Below are positions 34,363-43,424 of a stretch of 64,000 nucleotides of DNA, one piece after another (the first letter of the stretch is position 1; each line of letters starts with the position of its first letter). The notes below the pieces were generated by a model, which was given only the letters and a program-made list of their open reading frames with translations, ran no database searches and was not told the DNA's origin. This DNA is from Cellulosimicrobium sp. CUA-896 (GTDB lineage: Bacteria; Actinomycetota; Actinomycetes; Actinomycetales; Cellulomonadaceae). The stretch lies in the NCBI RefSeq assembly GCF_001942335.1, contig NZ_MKKH01000078.1, positions 1 to 64,000 on the forward strand. The letters are read 5' to 3'. The position numbers were made by a program, and so were the translations under genes.

Positions 34363-35410
34363 GTGCGCGGTGAGTACAAGGTCCCCGGTGGCAAGCTCGT
34401 GGCGGTCGACGTCGAGGTGGAGGCGGGGCGGCTCTCCCGCGTCGCGGTGAGCGGCGACTTCTTCCTCGAGCCGGACGACGCGCTCGAGGACATCGACCGC
34501 GCCCTGACCGGCATGCCCGAGACGGCGACGGTCGCCCAGCTCGCGGACGCCGTGCGTCGCGCGCTGAGCGACGACGTGACGATGATCGGCTTCTCTCCCG
34601 ACGCCGTCGCGATCGCCGTGCGCCGCGCGCTCGGCCGCGCGACCGGCTGGGACGACCACGAGTTCGAGATCGTCCACGAGGGACCCGAGTCCCCGGCGAT
34701 GCACCTCGCGCTCGACCAGGTGCTCACGGAGGAGCTCGACGCCGGCCGCCGCCGACCGACCCTGAGGATCTGGGAGTGGGGCGCACCGGCGGTGATCATC
34801 GGGTCGTTCCAGTCGCTGCGCAACGAGGTCGACGCGGAGGGGGCGGCACGGCACGGGATCACCGTCGTGCGCCGCATCTCCGGCGGCGGAGCGATGTTCG
34901 TCGAGCCGGGGAACACCATCACGTACTCGCTGTACGTGCCGGCGTCGCTCGTCGAAGGACTGAGCTTCGAGCGGTCCTACGCGTTCCTCGACGACTGGGT
35001 GCTGGGGGCGCTCGCGGACGTCGGCGTCGAGGCGACGTACAAGCCGCTCAACGACATCGCGTCGCGGCCGGCAAGATCGCCGGTGCCGCGCAGAAGCGGC
35101 TGCGCGGGGGAGCGGTGCTGCACCACGTGACGATGGCGTACGACATCGACGCCGCCAAGATGACCGAGGTGCTGCGCATCGGCCGCGAGAAGCTGTCCGA
35201 CAAGGGCACGACGAGCGCCAACAAGCGCGTCGACCCCGTGCGCTCGCAGACGGGGATGCGCGCGAGGACGTCATCGACGCGTTCACCGCGCACTTCCGCT
35301 CCCGCTACCGCACGGTCGAGGGCAAGGTCACGCCGGACGAGCGAGCGAAGGCCGAGAAGCTCGCGCGCACGAAGTTCTCGAGCCCGGAGTGGACCGCGCG
35401 CGTGCCCTGA
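34363..35410 (+). CDS. lplA: lipoate-protein ligase with N-terminal accessory domain; two 1-nt deletions in this sequence
   Basis: Attaches lipoate (or an analogue) to E2/GcvH proteins using ATP; about 349 aa when repaired. The first ~85 residues (YKVPGGKLVAVDVEVEAGRL, SGDFFLEPDDALEDIDRAL) match the small accessory domain that is C-terminal in E. coli LplA; here it comes first. The catalytic BPL/LplA domain follows: HLALDQVLTEELDAGRRRPT, LRIWEWGAPAVIIGSFQS, the VVRRISGGGAMFVEPGN motif, and the lipoyl-AMP lysine region NDIAS-AAGKIAGAAQKR. Missing bases near 35064 (TCGGCGG read TCGCGG) and 35260 (ATGCCGCG read ATGCGCG) split it into three frames. GTG start, leaderless. Confidence 0.85.
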
Positions 35411-35449
35411 GCGCGCCTCGCCGACGGCCGTCGCGTCGACCGGGCCGCG

Positions 35450-36508
35450 CTACGTCGACGGGGCGAGGTCGAGCACGACCTTGACGTCGTCGGGCCGTGC
35501 CCGCAGCGCGTCGTGCGCGTCGTCGAGCCCGACGCGGCGGGTGACGAGGCCGGCGAGCCAGTCCCGGTCCGCGGCGGCGAGCACCTCGGTGGCGCCGCGG
35601 TAGTGGTCCACGTTGGCGTTGACGGAGCCGACGACCACGTCGTTCTCGAGGACCAGGTCGCGGTTCAGCGCCCCGGCGTCGACCTGGATGCCGCGCCCGG
35701 CCGAGGAGACGCCCGTCAGGCACGTGACGCCGTAGTGCGACGTGCGCGACATGGCGTCGAGGACGACCTGGCGCGCACCCGTGGCCTCCACGACGACGTC
35801 CGGCTCCAGCTCGTCCATCACCCCGCCGGACGGCCCCACGTGGTAGGTGGCACCGAGCCGGCGCACGAGGTCGGGCTTGGGACCGTCCGCCACCCGGTCG
35901 AGCACGTGCACGTCGAGCCCGCGCTGGACGCCCACCAGCGCGGCGAGCAGGCCGATGGGCCCGGCGCCCGTGACGAGCACGCGCTCCGGCTCGAACCATG
36001 CGCGACCGCCGACCGCGTCGATCTGGGCCCACGCCTTGACGACGACGCTCGCCGGCTCGACGAGCACGCCGAGGTCACCGAGCGCAGGGTCGACGCGCAC
36101 CGCGTAGTCCTGCTCGACGGTCCAGCGCTCGCTCCCGTAGCCGTGCCGCCCGACGATGCCCCGTTCGGTGTACCGCCCGTTGCGGCACATGTCGAACTGC
36201 CCGCGCGCGCACGCCCCGCACGGGACGGGGTCGGGGCGTCGCACGACGCCGACGACCAGGTCGCCGGTGGAGAAGCCGCCGTCGTCGGGTGCCTCCAGCA
36301 CGCGCCCGAGCGACTCGTGACCGAGCACGAGGCGGTCCTCGCCGTCCGGCGCCCGGCCGTGCTCCCCGGCGACGATCTCGCGGTCGGTGCCGCAGACACC
36401 CATGACCAGGCCCTCGACCAGCAGCTCGCCCGGGCCGGCCTCCGGCTCGGGCACGTCCCGCACCTCCAGCGAACCGGCGTCTCCCGGCACCAGCGTGAGA
36501 GCTCTCAT
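35450..36508 (-). CDS. zinc-dependent glucose 1-dehydrogenase (medium-chain alcohol dehydrogenase family)
   Basis: 352-aa NAD(P)-dependent medium-chain dehydrogenase most like archaeal/actinobacterial glucose dehydrogenases. It starts MRALTLVPGDAGSLEV. The catalytic zinc region VMGVCGTDREIVAGEHG (about 37-53) and LVLGHESLGRVLEAP, the structural-zinc cysteines CGACARGQFDMC (about 97-108), the Rossmann motif VLVTGAGPIGLLAALVG (about 177-193), and the C-terminal NANVDHY and VKVVLDL segments fit glucose dehydrogenase. ATG 36508 overlaps the GH15 stop (ATGA) with GGGAGGAG upstream, so it is coupled to the GH15 enzyme. Together they suggest hydrolysis of a glucoside followed by oxidation of glucose to gluconolactone. 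Confidence 0.82.
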   Translation of the reverse strand: MRALTLVPGDAGSLEVRDVPEPEAGPGELLVEGLVMGVCGTDREIVAGEHGRAPDGEDRLVLGHESLGRVLEAPDDGGFSTGDLVVGVVRRPDPVPCGACARGQFDMCRNGRYTERGIVGRHGYGSERWTVEQDYAVRVDPALGDLGVLVEPASVVVKAWAQIDAVGGRAWFEPERVLVTGAGPIGLLAALVGVQRGLDVHVLDRVADGPKPDLVRRLGATYHVGPSGGVMDELEPDVVVEATGARQVVLDAMSRTSHYGVTCLTGVSSAGRGIQVDAGALNRDLVLENDVVVGSVNANVDHYRGATEVLAAADRDWLAGLVTRRVGLDDAHDALRARPDDVKVVLDLAPST

Positions 36509-38349
36509 CGTCCGCTCCTCCCGTCGTCCTCCGCGTCGTCCTCCGCGTCGTCGTCGCGCGACGTCGTGCCGGCGGCCCCCGGCGTCCCGGACGGTCCGAG
36601 GGTGAGGGCCGCGTTGACGAGCCCGACGTGGCTGAACGCCTGCGGCACGTTGCCGAGCTGGCGGCCGGCGTGCGGGTCGTACTCCTCCGCGAGGAGGCCG
36701 AGGTCGTTGCGCAGGGACAGCAGCCGCTCGAACAGCCGGACCGCATCGTCGCGGCGGCCGATCCCGGCCAGCGCCTCGACGAGCCAGAACGTGCAGATGA
36801 GGAACGCGCCCTCCTCGCCGGGGAGCCCGTCGACGCGGCCGTCGGCCGACGTGTCGTAGCGCCGCAGGAGACCGTCGACGCCGAGCTCGCGCTGCACCGT
36901 CTCGACCGTGCCGACGATGCGTGGGTCGTCCCACGGGAGGAAGCCGACGCGCGGCAGGAGCAGGAGCGCGGCGTCCACCCCGCGCGACCCGTAGAACTGC
37001 GTGAACGTGTTCCGGCCGGCGTCGTACCCGTGCGCGAGCACGTCGGCGCGGATCGTCTCCCGCAGCGCACGCCACCGGTCGACGGGCCCGTCGAGACCGT
37101 GCTCGGTCACGGCCCGGACCGCCCGGTCGACGCCGGCCCAGGCGAGGACGCGCGAGTGGACGAAGGCCCGCGGCTCGCCGCGGATCTCCCACAGCCCGTT
37201 GTCGAGGTCGGTCCAGTGCCCCTCGAGGTAGTCCAGCAGCGCCCGCTGGAGGTCCCACCCGTCCTCCGTCGGGGCGATCCCTGCCTCGCGGCCCAGGTGC
37301 AGCGAGTCGAGCACCTCGCCCCACACGTCGAGCTGGTGCTGGTCGTACGCGCCGTTGCCGATCCGCACGGGCGCGGAGCCCTCGTAGCCGGGCAACCAGT
37401 CGAGGGTCTGCTCCGGGATCCGGCGCCAGCCGTCGAGCGCGTACATGATCTGCAGGTCCGCGGGGTCGCCGGCCGCGGCGCGCAGCAGCCAGTCGCGCCA
37501 GTGCTGCGCCTCGCGCACGTAGCCGGTCGCGACGAGCGCCTGCAGCGTGAACGTCGCGTCCCGCAGCCACGAGAACCGGTAGTCCCAGTTCCGCACGCCC
37601 CCGATCTCCTCGGGCATGGACGTGGTCGCGGCGGCGAGGATGCCGCCCGTCGGCTCGTACGTGAGCGCCTTGAGGGTCAGGAGCGAGCGCCGGACGGCGT
37701 CGTCCCACGGCCCGTCGTACGAGGAGCGCGCGCTCCAGGTGCGCCAGAAGTCGAGCGTGGAGGCGAGCGACTCCGACGCCCCGGTCGGCTCGCTCGGCGG
37801 GCGGTGGGACGGGCGCTGGTTGAGCACGAACGGGACGGGCTCGCCCGGGACGGCGTCGAACCGGGCGCGCAGGACGCCGTCGGAGAACGTCGTGGTCACG
37901 GGCGTGCGCAGCGTGACGGCCTCGGGCCCCGCCACGGCGGTGACGACGGTCCCGGTCGTGACCCACGGCAGCACCCGTCCGTAGTCGAAGCGCAGGCGCA
38001 GGTCCATCTCGACCGGCACGCGGTCGCCGCGCGCCTCGACGATCCGGACCAGGTCGGGCGACTCGTCGCGGGGCGGCATGAGGTCCGTGACCGTGAGCTC
38101 GCCCTCGGGCGTGCGCCACGTGGACTCGAGCACGAGCGACTCGCCGACGTAGCGCCGGGACGTGGAGGACCCGCCGGCTGCGGGGGCGATCCGCCACCGG
38201 CCGTGCTCCGGCCCGCCGAGCAGCGCGGCGAAGCACGCGGGGGAGTCGAAGCGCGGGAGGCACAGCCAGTCGATCGAGCCGTCCCGGCCGACGAGCGCGG
38301 CGGTCTCGAGGTCGCCGATGATCCCGTAGTCCTCGATCCGTCCCGACAT
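36505..38349 (-). CDS. GH15 family glucoamylase/trehalase-like hydrolase
   Basis: 614-aa cytoplasmic (alpha/alpha)6 glycoside hydrolase. The N-terminal beta-sandwich starts IEDYGIIGDLETAALVGRDG and SIDWLCLPRFDSPACFAALLG. The catalytic barrel shows VRNWDYRFSWLRDATFTLQA (about 265-284) and YDQHQLDVWGEVLDSLH, and the general-acid region GLWEIRGEPRAFVHSRVLAW (about 396-415). Actinobacterial members include true trehalases as well as glucodextranase/glucoamylase-type enzymes. The substrate is therefore trehalose or an alpha-glucan, unresolved. No signal peptide. The C-terminus carries an Asp/Glu-rich tail (SRDDDAEDDAEDDGRSGR). Coupled to the glucose dehydrogenase. Confidence 0.87.
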   Translation of the reverse strand: MSGRIEDYGIIGDLETAALVGRDGSIDWLCLPRFDSPACFAALLGGPEHGRWRIAPAAGGSSTSRRYVGESLVLESTWRTPEGELTVTDLMPPRDESPDLVRIVEARGDRVPVEMDLRLRFDYGRVLPWVTTGTVVTAVAGPEAVTLRTPVTTTFSDGVLRARFDAVPGEPVPFVLNQRPSHRPPSEPTGASESLASTLDFWRTWSARSSYDGPWDDAVRRSLLTLKALTYEPTGGILAAATTSMPEEIGGVRNWDYRFSWLRDATFTLQALVATGYVREAQHWRDWLLRAAAGDPADLQIMYALDGWRRIPEQTLDWLPGYEGSAPVRIGNGAYDQHQLDVWGEVLDSLHLGREAGIAPTEDGWDLQRALLDYLEGHWTDLDNGLWEIRGEPRAFVHSRVLAWAGVDRAVRAVTEHGLDGPVDRWRALRETIRADVLAHGYDAGRNTFTQFYGSRGVDAALLLLPRVGFLPWDDPRIVGTVETVQRELGVDGLLRRYDTSADGRVDGLPGEEGAFLICTFWLVEALAGIGRRDDAVRLFERLLSLRNDLGLLAEEYDPHAGRQLGNVPQAFSHVGLVNAALTLGPSGTPGAAGTTSRDDDAEDDAEDDGRSGR

Positions 38350-38431
38350 GCGTGCCTGGTCCTCCGTCCTCGTGCCGGTCGTCGTCCGGTCCCGAGTATT
38401 CGCGCCGGCCGCGGTCGGCGCACGCGGGGGC

Positions 38432-39169
38432 TCAGGTGGTGGCGCGCAGGCCGAAGACGGCGGTCCCGACCCGGACGACCGTCGCCCCCTCGGCGACGGC
38501 GAGCTCCAGGTCGCCGCTCATGCCCATCGAGAGCTCGCGCGCGTCGCGGGTGCGCGGGTCGCCCGTGCGGACGACGGCGTCCCGCACCTCGCGCAGTCGG
38601 GCGAAGCCCGCCCGAACGACGGCCTCGTCGGCCGAGTGCGCGCCGATGGTCATGAACCCGGTGAGCCGCAGGCCCGGGAGGGCGGACACCTCGAGCGCGA
38701 GGGACGCCGCGTCGTCGGGCGCGACCCCGGCCTTGGACGGCTCGCCCGAGACGTTCACCTGGAGCATCACGTCGAGCGTGCGGGTGTCGCGCACGCAGCG
38801 CGCGGAGATCGCCCGGGCGAGCTCGGGGGAGTCGACGGACTCGACCGCGGACGCCGTCGCGAGCACCTGGTTGACCTTGTTGCGCTGCAGGCGCCCGATC
38901 ATGTGCACGCGCAGCAGGCCCGCGGCGACGAGGTCGGCGACGTCGGGCGCCTTCGCGACGAGCTCCTGCACGCGGTTCTCGCCCACGAGGTCGACCCCCG
39001 CCGCGACGACGGCACGGACGGCCTCGGCGGGCTGCGTCTTCGTCGCGACGAGCAGGCGCACGTCCGACGGGTCGCGCCCCGCCGAGCGGGCGGCGGCGTC
39101 GATCCGCGCGCGGACCGCGCGGACGTTGTCGGAGACGAGCGTGACGAGGTCGGCGGACGGGTCGGGCAC
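38432..39169 (-). CDS. YggS-family PLP homeostasis protein
   Basis: 245-aa pyridoxal-phosphate-binding protein (PLPBP/COG0325) that buffers PLP; no enzymatic reaction is established. Fold-type III TIM barrel: the PLP lysine in LLVATKTQPAEAV (about 39-51), GENRVQELVAK (about 64-74), HMIGRLQRNKVNQVL (about 90-104), LQVNVSGEPSKAG and the phosphate loop LSMGMSGDLELAVAEGATVVR near the C-terminus are all present. GTG 39169 lies 6 nt after TAGACT on the minus strand (39181-39176), another leaderless start. Confidence 0.92.
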   Translation of the reverse strand: MPDPSADLVTLVSDNVRAVRARIDAAARSAGRDPSDVRLLVATKTQPAEAVRAVVAAGVDLVGENRVQELVAKAPDVADLVAAGLLRVHMIGRLQRNKVNQVLATASAVESVDSPELARAISARCVRDTRTLDVMLQVNVSGEPSKAGVAPDDAASLALEVSALPGLRLTGFMTIGAHSADEAVVRAGFARLREVRDAVVRTGDPRTRDARELSMGMSGDLELAVAEGATVVRVGTAVFGLRATT

Positions 39170-39274
39170 CGAGCCAGTCTAGGTGCCGCGTCGCACGTGG
39201 CCGCGCCGGGATCCGGGACGGGATCAGGGCGTTCCCGGAGGCCGCGGGGGCGTCCCGTGCGCGACGATGGGCGG

Positions 39275-39673
39275 GTGAAGACCCTGCTCAACATCATCTG
39301 GCTCGTGCTCGCCGGCCTGTGGCTCGCGCTCGGCTACGTGGCGGCCGGCATCATCTGCTGCGTGCTGATCGTGACGATCCCGTTCGGCATCGCGTCGTTC
39401 CGCATCGCGGGCTACGCGCTGTGGCCGTTCGGGCGCACCGTCGTGGACAAGCCGACGGCGGGCGCCTGGTCGACGATCGGCAACGTCATCTGGGTGCTCG
39501 TCGCCGGCATCTGGCTCGCGATCGGGCACGTCCTCACGGCGATCCCGCTCTTCGTGTCGATCATCGGCATCCCGCTCGGCATCGCGAACCTCAAGCTCAT
39601 CCCCGTCTCGCTGCTGCCGCTCGGCAAGGAGATCGTGCCGAGCGACGCGCCGTACCCGACGTACCGGCACTGA
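39275..39673 (+). CDS. YccF-domain inner membrane protein
   Basis: 132-aa membrane protein made of two related YccF repeats (NIIWLVLAGLWLALGYVAAG ... IVTIPFGIASFRIAGYALWP, then NVIWVLVAGIWLAIGHVLTA ... SIIGIPLGIANLKLIPVSLL). About four membrane segments. Function unknown; the G-W-L-A/G-IP-x-G-x-A pattern is diagnostic of the family. GTG 39275; GACGAT 6 nt upstream may be a weak leaderless -10. Downstream lies a 67-bp palindromic element shared with 63450. Confidence 0.87.
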   Translation: MKTLLNIIWLVLAGLWLALGYVAAGIICCVLIVTIPFGIASFRIAGYALWPFGRTVVDKPTAGAWSTIGNVIWVLVAGIWLAIGHVLTAIPLFVSIIGIPLGIANLKLIPVSLLPLGKEIVPSDAPYPTYRH

Positions 39674-39703
39674 GCCTGGTACTGAGCCCGCACTGAGAAC
39701 GCC

Positions 39704-39770
39704 GAGGTAGAACCTCTGGCCGCGAGGTAGTGCTCCGCGCGTTCTACCTCGCGACCGCAGGTTCTACCTC
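39704..39770. repeat. 67-bp X-Y-X / X'-Y'-X' palindromic element, copy 1
   Basis: Built from 10-bp blocks: GAGGTAGAAC, CTCTGGCCGC, GAGGTAGTGC, a 7-nt loop TCCGCGC, then GTTCTACCTC, GCGACCGCAG, GTTCTACCTC. The left and right arms are near-perfect reverse complements (30-bp stem). On the minus strand the outer block supplies AGG-TAG, the last codon and stop of ybaK (39766-39764). It lies between the convergent YccF and ybaK genes and could also terminate transcription both ways. A second copy of exactly the same length and block plan is at 63450-63516. Confidence 0.88.
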
Positions 39771-40264
39771 GCGACGGACGCGGTGGTGCCGTCGGTGAGA
39801 CGCAGCAGGTCGGCGGGGGAGAGGCCGACGTCGAGCCCGCGCCGCCCGCCGGAGACGTAGACGACGTCGAACGCGAGCGCGCTGTCGTCGAGCACGGTGC
39901 GGTGCCGCTGCTTCTGGCCGAGCGGCGAGATCCCGCCGACCACGTAGCCCGTGGCGCGCTCGGCGACCGCCGGCTCGGCCATCGTCGCCTTCTTGCCCCC
40001 GACGGCGCGTGCGAGCGCCTTGAGGTCGAGCTGCCGGTCGACGGGCACGATCCCGACGACGAGCGGCCCGCCGTCGACGGACGCGAGCAGCGTCTTGAAC
40101 ACCTGCTCGGGCGCGGCGCCGATCGCGGCCGCCGCCTCCATGCCGTAGCTCAGCCCCCTGCCCGGGTCGTGCTCGTAGGGGTGCAGGGTGTGCGCGACGC
40201 CGTCGCGCTCGAGGAGCGCGACGGCGGGCGTCCCGGCGTGGGCGGACGACGTCTTCTTGGCCAC
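39764..40264 (-). CDS. ybaK: Cys-tRNA(Pro)/Cys-tRNA(Cys) deacylase, YbaK/EbsC family
   Basis: 166-aa trans-editing protein that hydrolyses mischarged Cys-tRNA(Pro). The family signatures are LERDGVAHTLHPYEHDP (N-terminal), PEQVFKTLLASVDGGPLVVGIVPVDRQLDLKALARAVG-type core, KKATMAEPAVAERATGYVVGGISPLGQK (residues ~85-112, catalytic groove with the Lys and GGISP motif) and the late VYVSGGRRGLDVGLSPADL. GTG 40264 lies 6 nt after CACAAT on the minus strand. The stop codon is provided by the 67-bp repeat. Confidence 0.9.
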   Translation of the reverse strand: MAKKTSSAHAGTPAVALLERDGVAHTLHPYEHDPGRGLSYGMEAAAAIGAAPEQVFKTLLASVDGGPLVVGIVPVDRQLDLKALARAVGGKKATMAEPAVAERATGYVVGGISPLGQKQRHRTVLDDSALAFDVVYVSGGRRGLDVGLSPADLLRLTDGTTASVAR

Positions 40265-40333
40265 GGCCCGATTGTGCCCGACCGCGCCCGAGCCGTCCCG
40301 CGCCACGAGAGTGGGCGCCGTCGTCCGTGCCGC

Positions 40334-40882
40334 TCAGCAGCGCTGCGCGTGCGCCTCGTCCTCCAGCGCGGCGGCGCCGAGCGCGTCCGCCGCGGGCGCC
40401 GTCTCGTAACCGCGGATCGCGTCGACCTTGGCGGCCGACGACGACGCCGGGTCGAACCGGTGGTCCAGCCACTCGTCGACGAGCTTGCGGGCGAGCTCGA
40501 GGCCGATGACCCGCTGTCCCATCGTGAGTACCTGCGCGTCGTTGCTCTTGACCGCGCGCTCGACGGAGTACGAGTCGTGCGCGGTGACGGCGCGGATGCC
40601 CGGGACCTTGTTCGCGCTGATCGCGACGCCGAGCCCGGTGCCGCAGACGAGCAGGGCGCGGTCGGCCTCGCCCGCGACGACCTTGCGGGCGGCCGCGACC
40701 GCGACGTGGGGGTAGGCGGTCGACTCGTCCGCACCGCCACGGTGGACGCCGACGTCGACGACCTCGGCCACACGGTCGTCCGCGGCGAGGAAGTCGCGCA
40801 GGGCGTCCTTGTAGTCCGCGCCCGCGTCGTCGCTGCCGACGACGATGCGCAGGCGGTCGGTCGGGGTGTCAGTGGTGCTCAT
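40334..40882 (-). CDS. RpiB/LacAB-family sugar-phosphate isomerase (EryI/DerI-like)
   Basis: 182-aa aldose-ketose isomerase. RpiB features: [20 protein letters not shown] (phosphate/ring-opening end), [45 protein letters not shown] with the catalytic Cys in CGTG, and [27 protein letters not shown]. In Brucella and mycobacteria, RpiB paralogues (EryI/DerI) convert D-erythrulose 4-phosphate to D-erythrose 4-phosphate. Its overlap with the TIM-like gene (14 nt) and the nearby DhaKL-type kinase point to that role rather than ribose 5-phosphate isomerisation. Last gene of the operon. Confidence 0.85.
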   Translation of the reverse strand: MSTTDTPTDRLRIVVGSDDAGADYKDALRDFLAADDRVAEVVDVGVHRGGADESTAYPHVAVAAARKVVAGEADRALLVCGTGLGVAISANKVPGIRAVTAHDSYSVERAVKSNDAQVLTMGQRVIGLELARKLVDEWLDHRFDPASSSAAKVDAIRGYETAPAADALGAAALEDEAHAQRC

Positions 40883-41651
40883 GGGAGATCTCCTTCGTGG
40901 CGCCGACGGCGCTCGTGGCGCTCATCTCGCGCAGGACGTCGGCGAACGCTGCGGGGTCGTGCGCGCGCCGGCCGAGGAACAGGCCGTCCGCGGCGGGGGT
41001 CAGGTGGGCATAGGTACCGGGACCGGCGGTGCCGCCGTACACCAGGCGGACGGCGCGTCCCGAGCCGTGCGCCCAGCGGCGCAGTCCCTCGAGGACGGCG
41101 ACGACGTGCTCGGCCGGCGCGGGCTCGTCCGCTCCGATCGCCCACTCGGGCTCGTACGCGACGACGGCGCCGCCCGCCGCGGCGTCCGCGGGCAGGATCC
41201 GCTCGAGGTGCTCGACGCACGTCGCGACGGCGTCCACCGCGGGGCCGCGCTCCGGCTCCCCCACGCAGACGAGCGGTTCGAGCCCCGCCTCGCGGGCCGC
41301 TTCCGCCTGCCGGCGGAACGTCGCGTCGTCCTCGCCGAAGTGGCGACGACGCTCGGCGTGGCCGATCTCGGCGTACCGCACGCCGAGCTCGGCGAGCACG
41401 GCGGCCGGGACCTCGCCCGTCCACGCCCCGGCGCGGACGCTGGAGACGTGCTGCGCCCCCACGGACGCGACGTCGCCGAGCAGACGGACGGCGTCGGGCA
41501 CGGCGGTGAGGATCGGGAGGACCGCGACCTCGACCTGCGGGTGCGCCACGACGGCGTCGCGGACGGCGGTGAGCCAGTCGGTCGTGGCCCGCTGGCCGAG
41601 GTAGGCCTTCAGGCTCACCGCGGCCAGCGGACGTGCGTCGTCGTGCGTCAT
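40869..41651 (-). CDS. TIM-like isomerase, probable L-erythrulose 1-phosphate isomerase (EryH/LerI-like)
   Basis: 260-aa triosephosphate-isomerase-fold protein. The catalytic His is in [15 protein letters not shown] (about 92-106), the Glu in [16 protein letters not shown] (about 163-178), and the phosphate loop GGTAGPGTY and [11 protein letters not shown] come late. The N-terminus reads [10 protein letters not shown]; the usual NWK is replaced by SLK, keeping the catalytic Lys. This divergence from housekeeping TpiA matches operon-encoded paralogues that interconvert L-erythrulose 1-phosphate and D-erythrulose 4-phosphate. It starts 1 nt after the kinase gene and overlaps rpiB. An ordinary TIM role in dihydroxyacetone use remains possible. 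Confidence 0.85.
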   Translation of the reverse strand: MTHDDARPLAAVSLKAYLGQRATTDWLTAVRDAVVAHPQVEVAVLPILTAVPDAVRLLGDVASVGAQHVSSVRAGAWTGEVPAAVLAELGVRYAEIGHAERRRHFGEDDATFRRQAEAAREAGLEPLVCVGEPERGPAVDAVATCVEHLERILPADAAAGGAVVAYEPEWAIGADEPAPAEHVVAVLEGLRRWAHGSGRAVRLVYGGTAGPGTYAHLTPAADGLFLGRRAHDPAAFADVLREMSATSAVGATKEISHEHH

Positions 41652-41652
41652 G

Positions 41653-43350
41653 TCAGACGGCGGCCGTGCGGACGACGAGGGCGAGCGAGACCGCCCCGGG
41701 GTCCGGGTGGCCGACGCTGCGCTCGGCGAGCGGGCGCGCCCGACCGATGCGCGGCGTGAGATCGGCGGTCGCGTCCGCCTCCTCGGTCGCGACCTTCGCG
41801 GCGCCTGCCCAGGCGGCGTCGAACGTGGTGCCCGCGGTGACGGCCTCCTCGAGCGACTCGGTGAAGGGCACGAGCGCGTCGAGCAGCGTCTTGTCGCCGC
41901 GCTGCGCCTTGCCGAACGACAGCACGTGGTCGAGCGCGGCGCGCACGGCGCGCACGCGGGTCGCGTCGTCGGGCGCTGTCGCGTCGTCCAGGACGCCCGC
42001 GGCGGCGCGCAGACCCGTGCCCCACAGCGCGCCCGACGTCCCGCCGGCGCGGTCGGCCCACGCGTCGCCCGCGGCGGCGAGCGCCGTGGCGATCCCCGCG
42101 TCCGCCCCGACGGCGGTGCGCAGCGCTGCGAGCGCGGCGGTCGCGCCGGCGGTCATGCCGCGCCCGTGGTCGCCGTCGCCGGCGATCGCGTCGAGCCGGC
42201 CGAGCTCGTCCTCGTGCTCGCGGAGCGCGTCCGCGACCTGCTGGGCGGCGGAGAGCAGCGTCGCCGCCGCGCGCCGCGACTCCGGCGAGGCCTCCGCGAC
42301 GGCGGAGGTCGCCGCGTCAGCCGCCGCGCGGCGCGCGCGGGGCCGGCTCGCCACGACGGAGCCGCGCCGGAACCCGGGCGTCTCGGTCGGTGCGGTCCAC
42401 AGCTCCTCGAGCTCCTCGTCGAGCCACGTCAGCGTGAGCGACAGCCCCGCCATGTCGAGGCTCGTGATGAGCTCGCCCACCTCGGGTGCGACGAGCTCGA
42501 GGCCCGCGTCCTCGAGCAGCGGCGCGACGTCGTTCCACAGCACGAAGAGCTCCTCGTACTTGGTGCCGCCGAGGCCGTTGACGAGGGCCGCGACGCGGGG
42601 GCCGGCGTCCGCGGGGCGCTCGGCGAGCAGACGCTCGACGAGCATCGCGGCGAGCTCGCGCGAGCTGACGACGTCCTGCTCGGAGATGCCCGGCTCGCCG
42701 TGCACGCCCATGCCCACGCCCATCTGGCCGGCGGGCACCTCGAACAGCGGCTCGGTCGCGCCCGGGAGCGTGCAGCCGCCGAACGCGACCGCGAACGACG
42801 TCGTGCGCTCGTTGACGCGTGCGGCGACGCGCGTCACGCCGTCGAGGTCGTAGCCGGCCTCCGCGGCCGCACCGGCGACCTTGAAGACGACGAGGTCGCC
42901 CGCGGTGCCGCGGCGCCTGCCTCGCTCGGTGGCGTCCGCGCTCGTCACGTCGTCGGTCACCGCGACGGTCTGCGCCGGGATGCCCTCGGCACGCAGCCGC
43001 TCCTGGGCGAGGTCGAAGTTGAGGACGTCGCCCGCGTAGTTGCCGTAGCTGAAGAACACGCCGGCGCCGCGGTCGGCGGCCTTCGCGACCGAGTAGATCT
43101 GCTGCGTCGACGGCGAGGCGAAGACGTTGCCGACCACGGCGCCGTCGGCCATGCCGGGCCCGACCCAGCCGGCGAACGCGGGGTAGTGGCCGGACCCGCC
43201 GCCGATGACGACGGCGACCTTGCCCTCGGGGGTCTCGGTCGAGCGGACCACGCCGCCGTAGACGCTCTCCACGAGATGGGGGTGGAGGCGGACGAAGCCG
43301 GAGACGACGTCCTGGGCGAACTCGGCGGGGTCGTTGAACACGGTGGTCAT
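41653..43350 (-). CDS. dihydroxyacetone/erythrulose kinase, fused DhaK-DhaL, ATP type
   Basis: 565-aa fused kinase. DhaK domain (~1-330): VIGGGSGHYPAFAGWVGPGM (about 48-67), SYGNYAGDVLNFDLAQE, and the substrate-binding His of GVHGEPGISE (about 214-223) that forms a hemiaminal with the keto-sugar. DhaL domain (~350-565): AIAGDGDHGRGMTAG (about 391-405) chelates Mg-ATP, with GGTSGALWGTGLRAA and GDKTLLDALVPF. Full length and intact. This single-chain ATP-dependent form is shared by dihydroxyacetone kinases and the erythrulose kinases DerK/LerK. The EryH/EryI-like neighbours favour erythrulose. It starts at ATG 43350. Confidence 0.87.
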   Translation of the reverse strand: MTTVFNDPAEFAQDVVSGFVRLHPHLVESVYGGVVRSTETPEGKVAVVIGGGSGHYPAFAGWVGPGMADGAVVGNVFASPSTQQIYSVAKAADRGAGVFFSYGNYAGDVLNFDLAQERLRAEGIPAQTVAVTDDVTSADATERGRRRGTAGDLVVFKVAGAAAEAGYDLDGVTRVAARVNERTTSFAVAFGGCTLPGATEPLFEVPAGQMGVGMGVHGEPGISEQDVVSSRELAAMLVERLLAERPADAGPRVAALVNGLGGTKYEELFVLWNDVAPLLEDAGLELVAPEVGELITSLDMAGLSLTLTWLDEELEELWTAPTETPGFRRGSVVASRPRARRAAADAATSAVAEASPESRRAAATLLSAAQQVADALREHEDELGRLDAIAGDGDHGRGMTAGATAALAALRTAVGADAGIATALAAAGDAWADRAGGTSGALWGTGLRAAAGVLDDATAPDDATRVRAVRAALDHVLSFGKAQRGDKTLLDALVPFTESLEEAVTAGTTFDAAWAGAAKVATEEADATADLTPRIGRARPLAERSVGHPDPGAVSLALVVRTAAV

Positions 43351-43424
43351 GGAACTCTCCTTAGAGTCTCTTCAGTGTGCGTCGGCGTCGCGCGTCGCGC
43401 GGCCGGGCCGGGCGGTGGTGCCGG

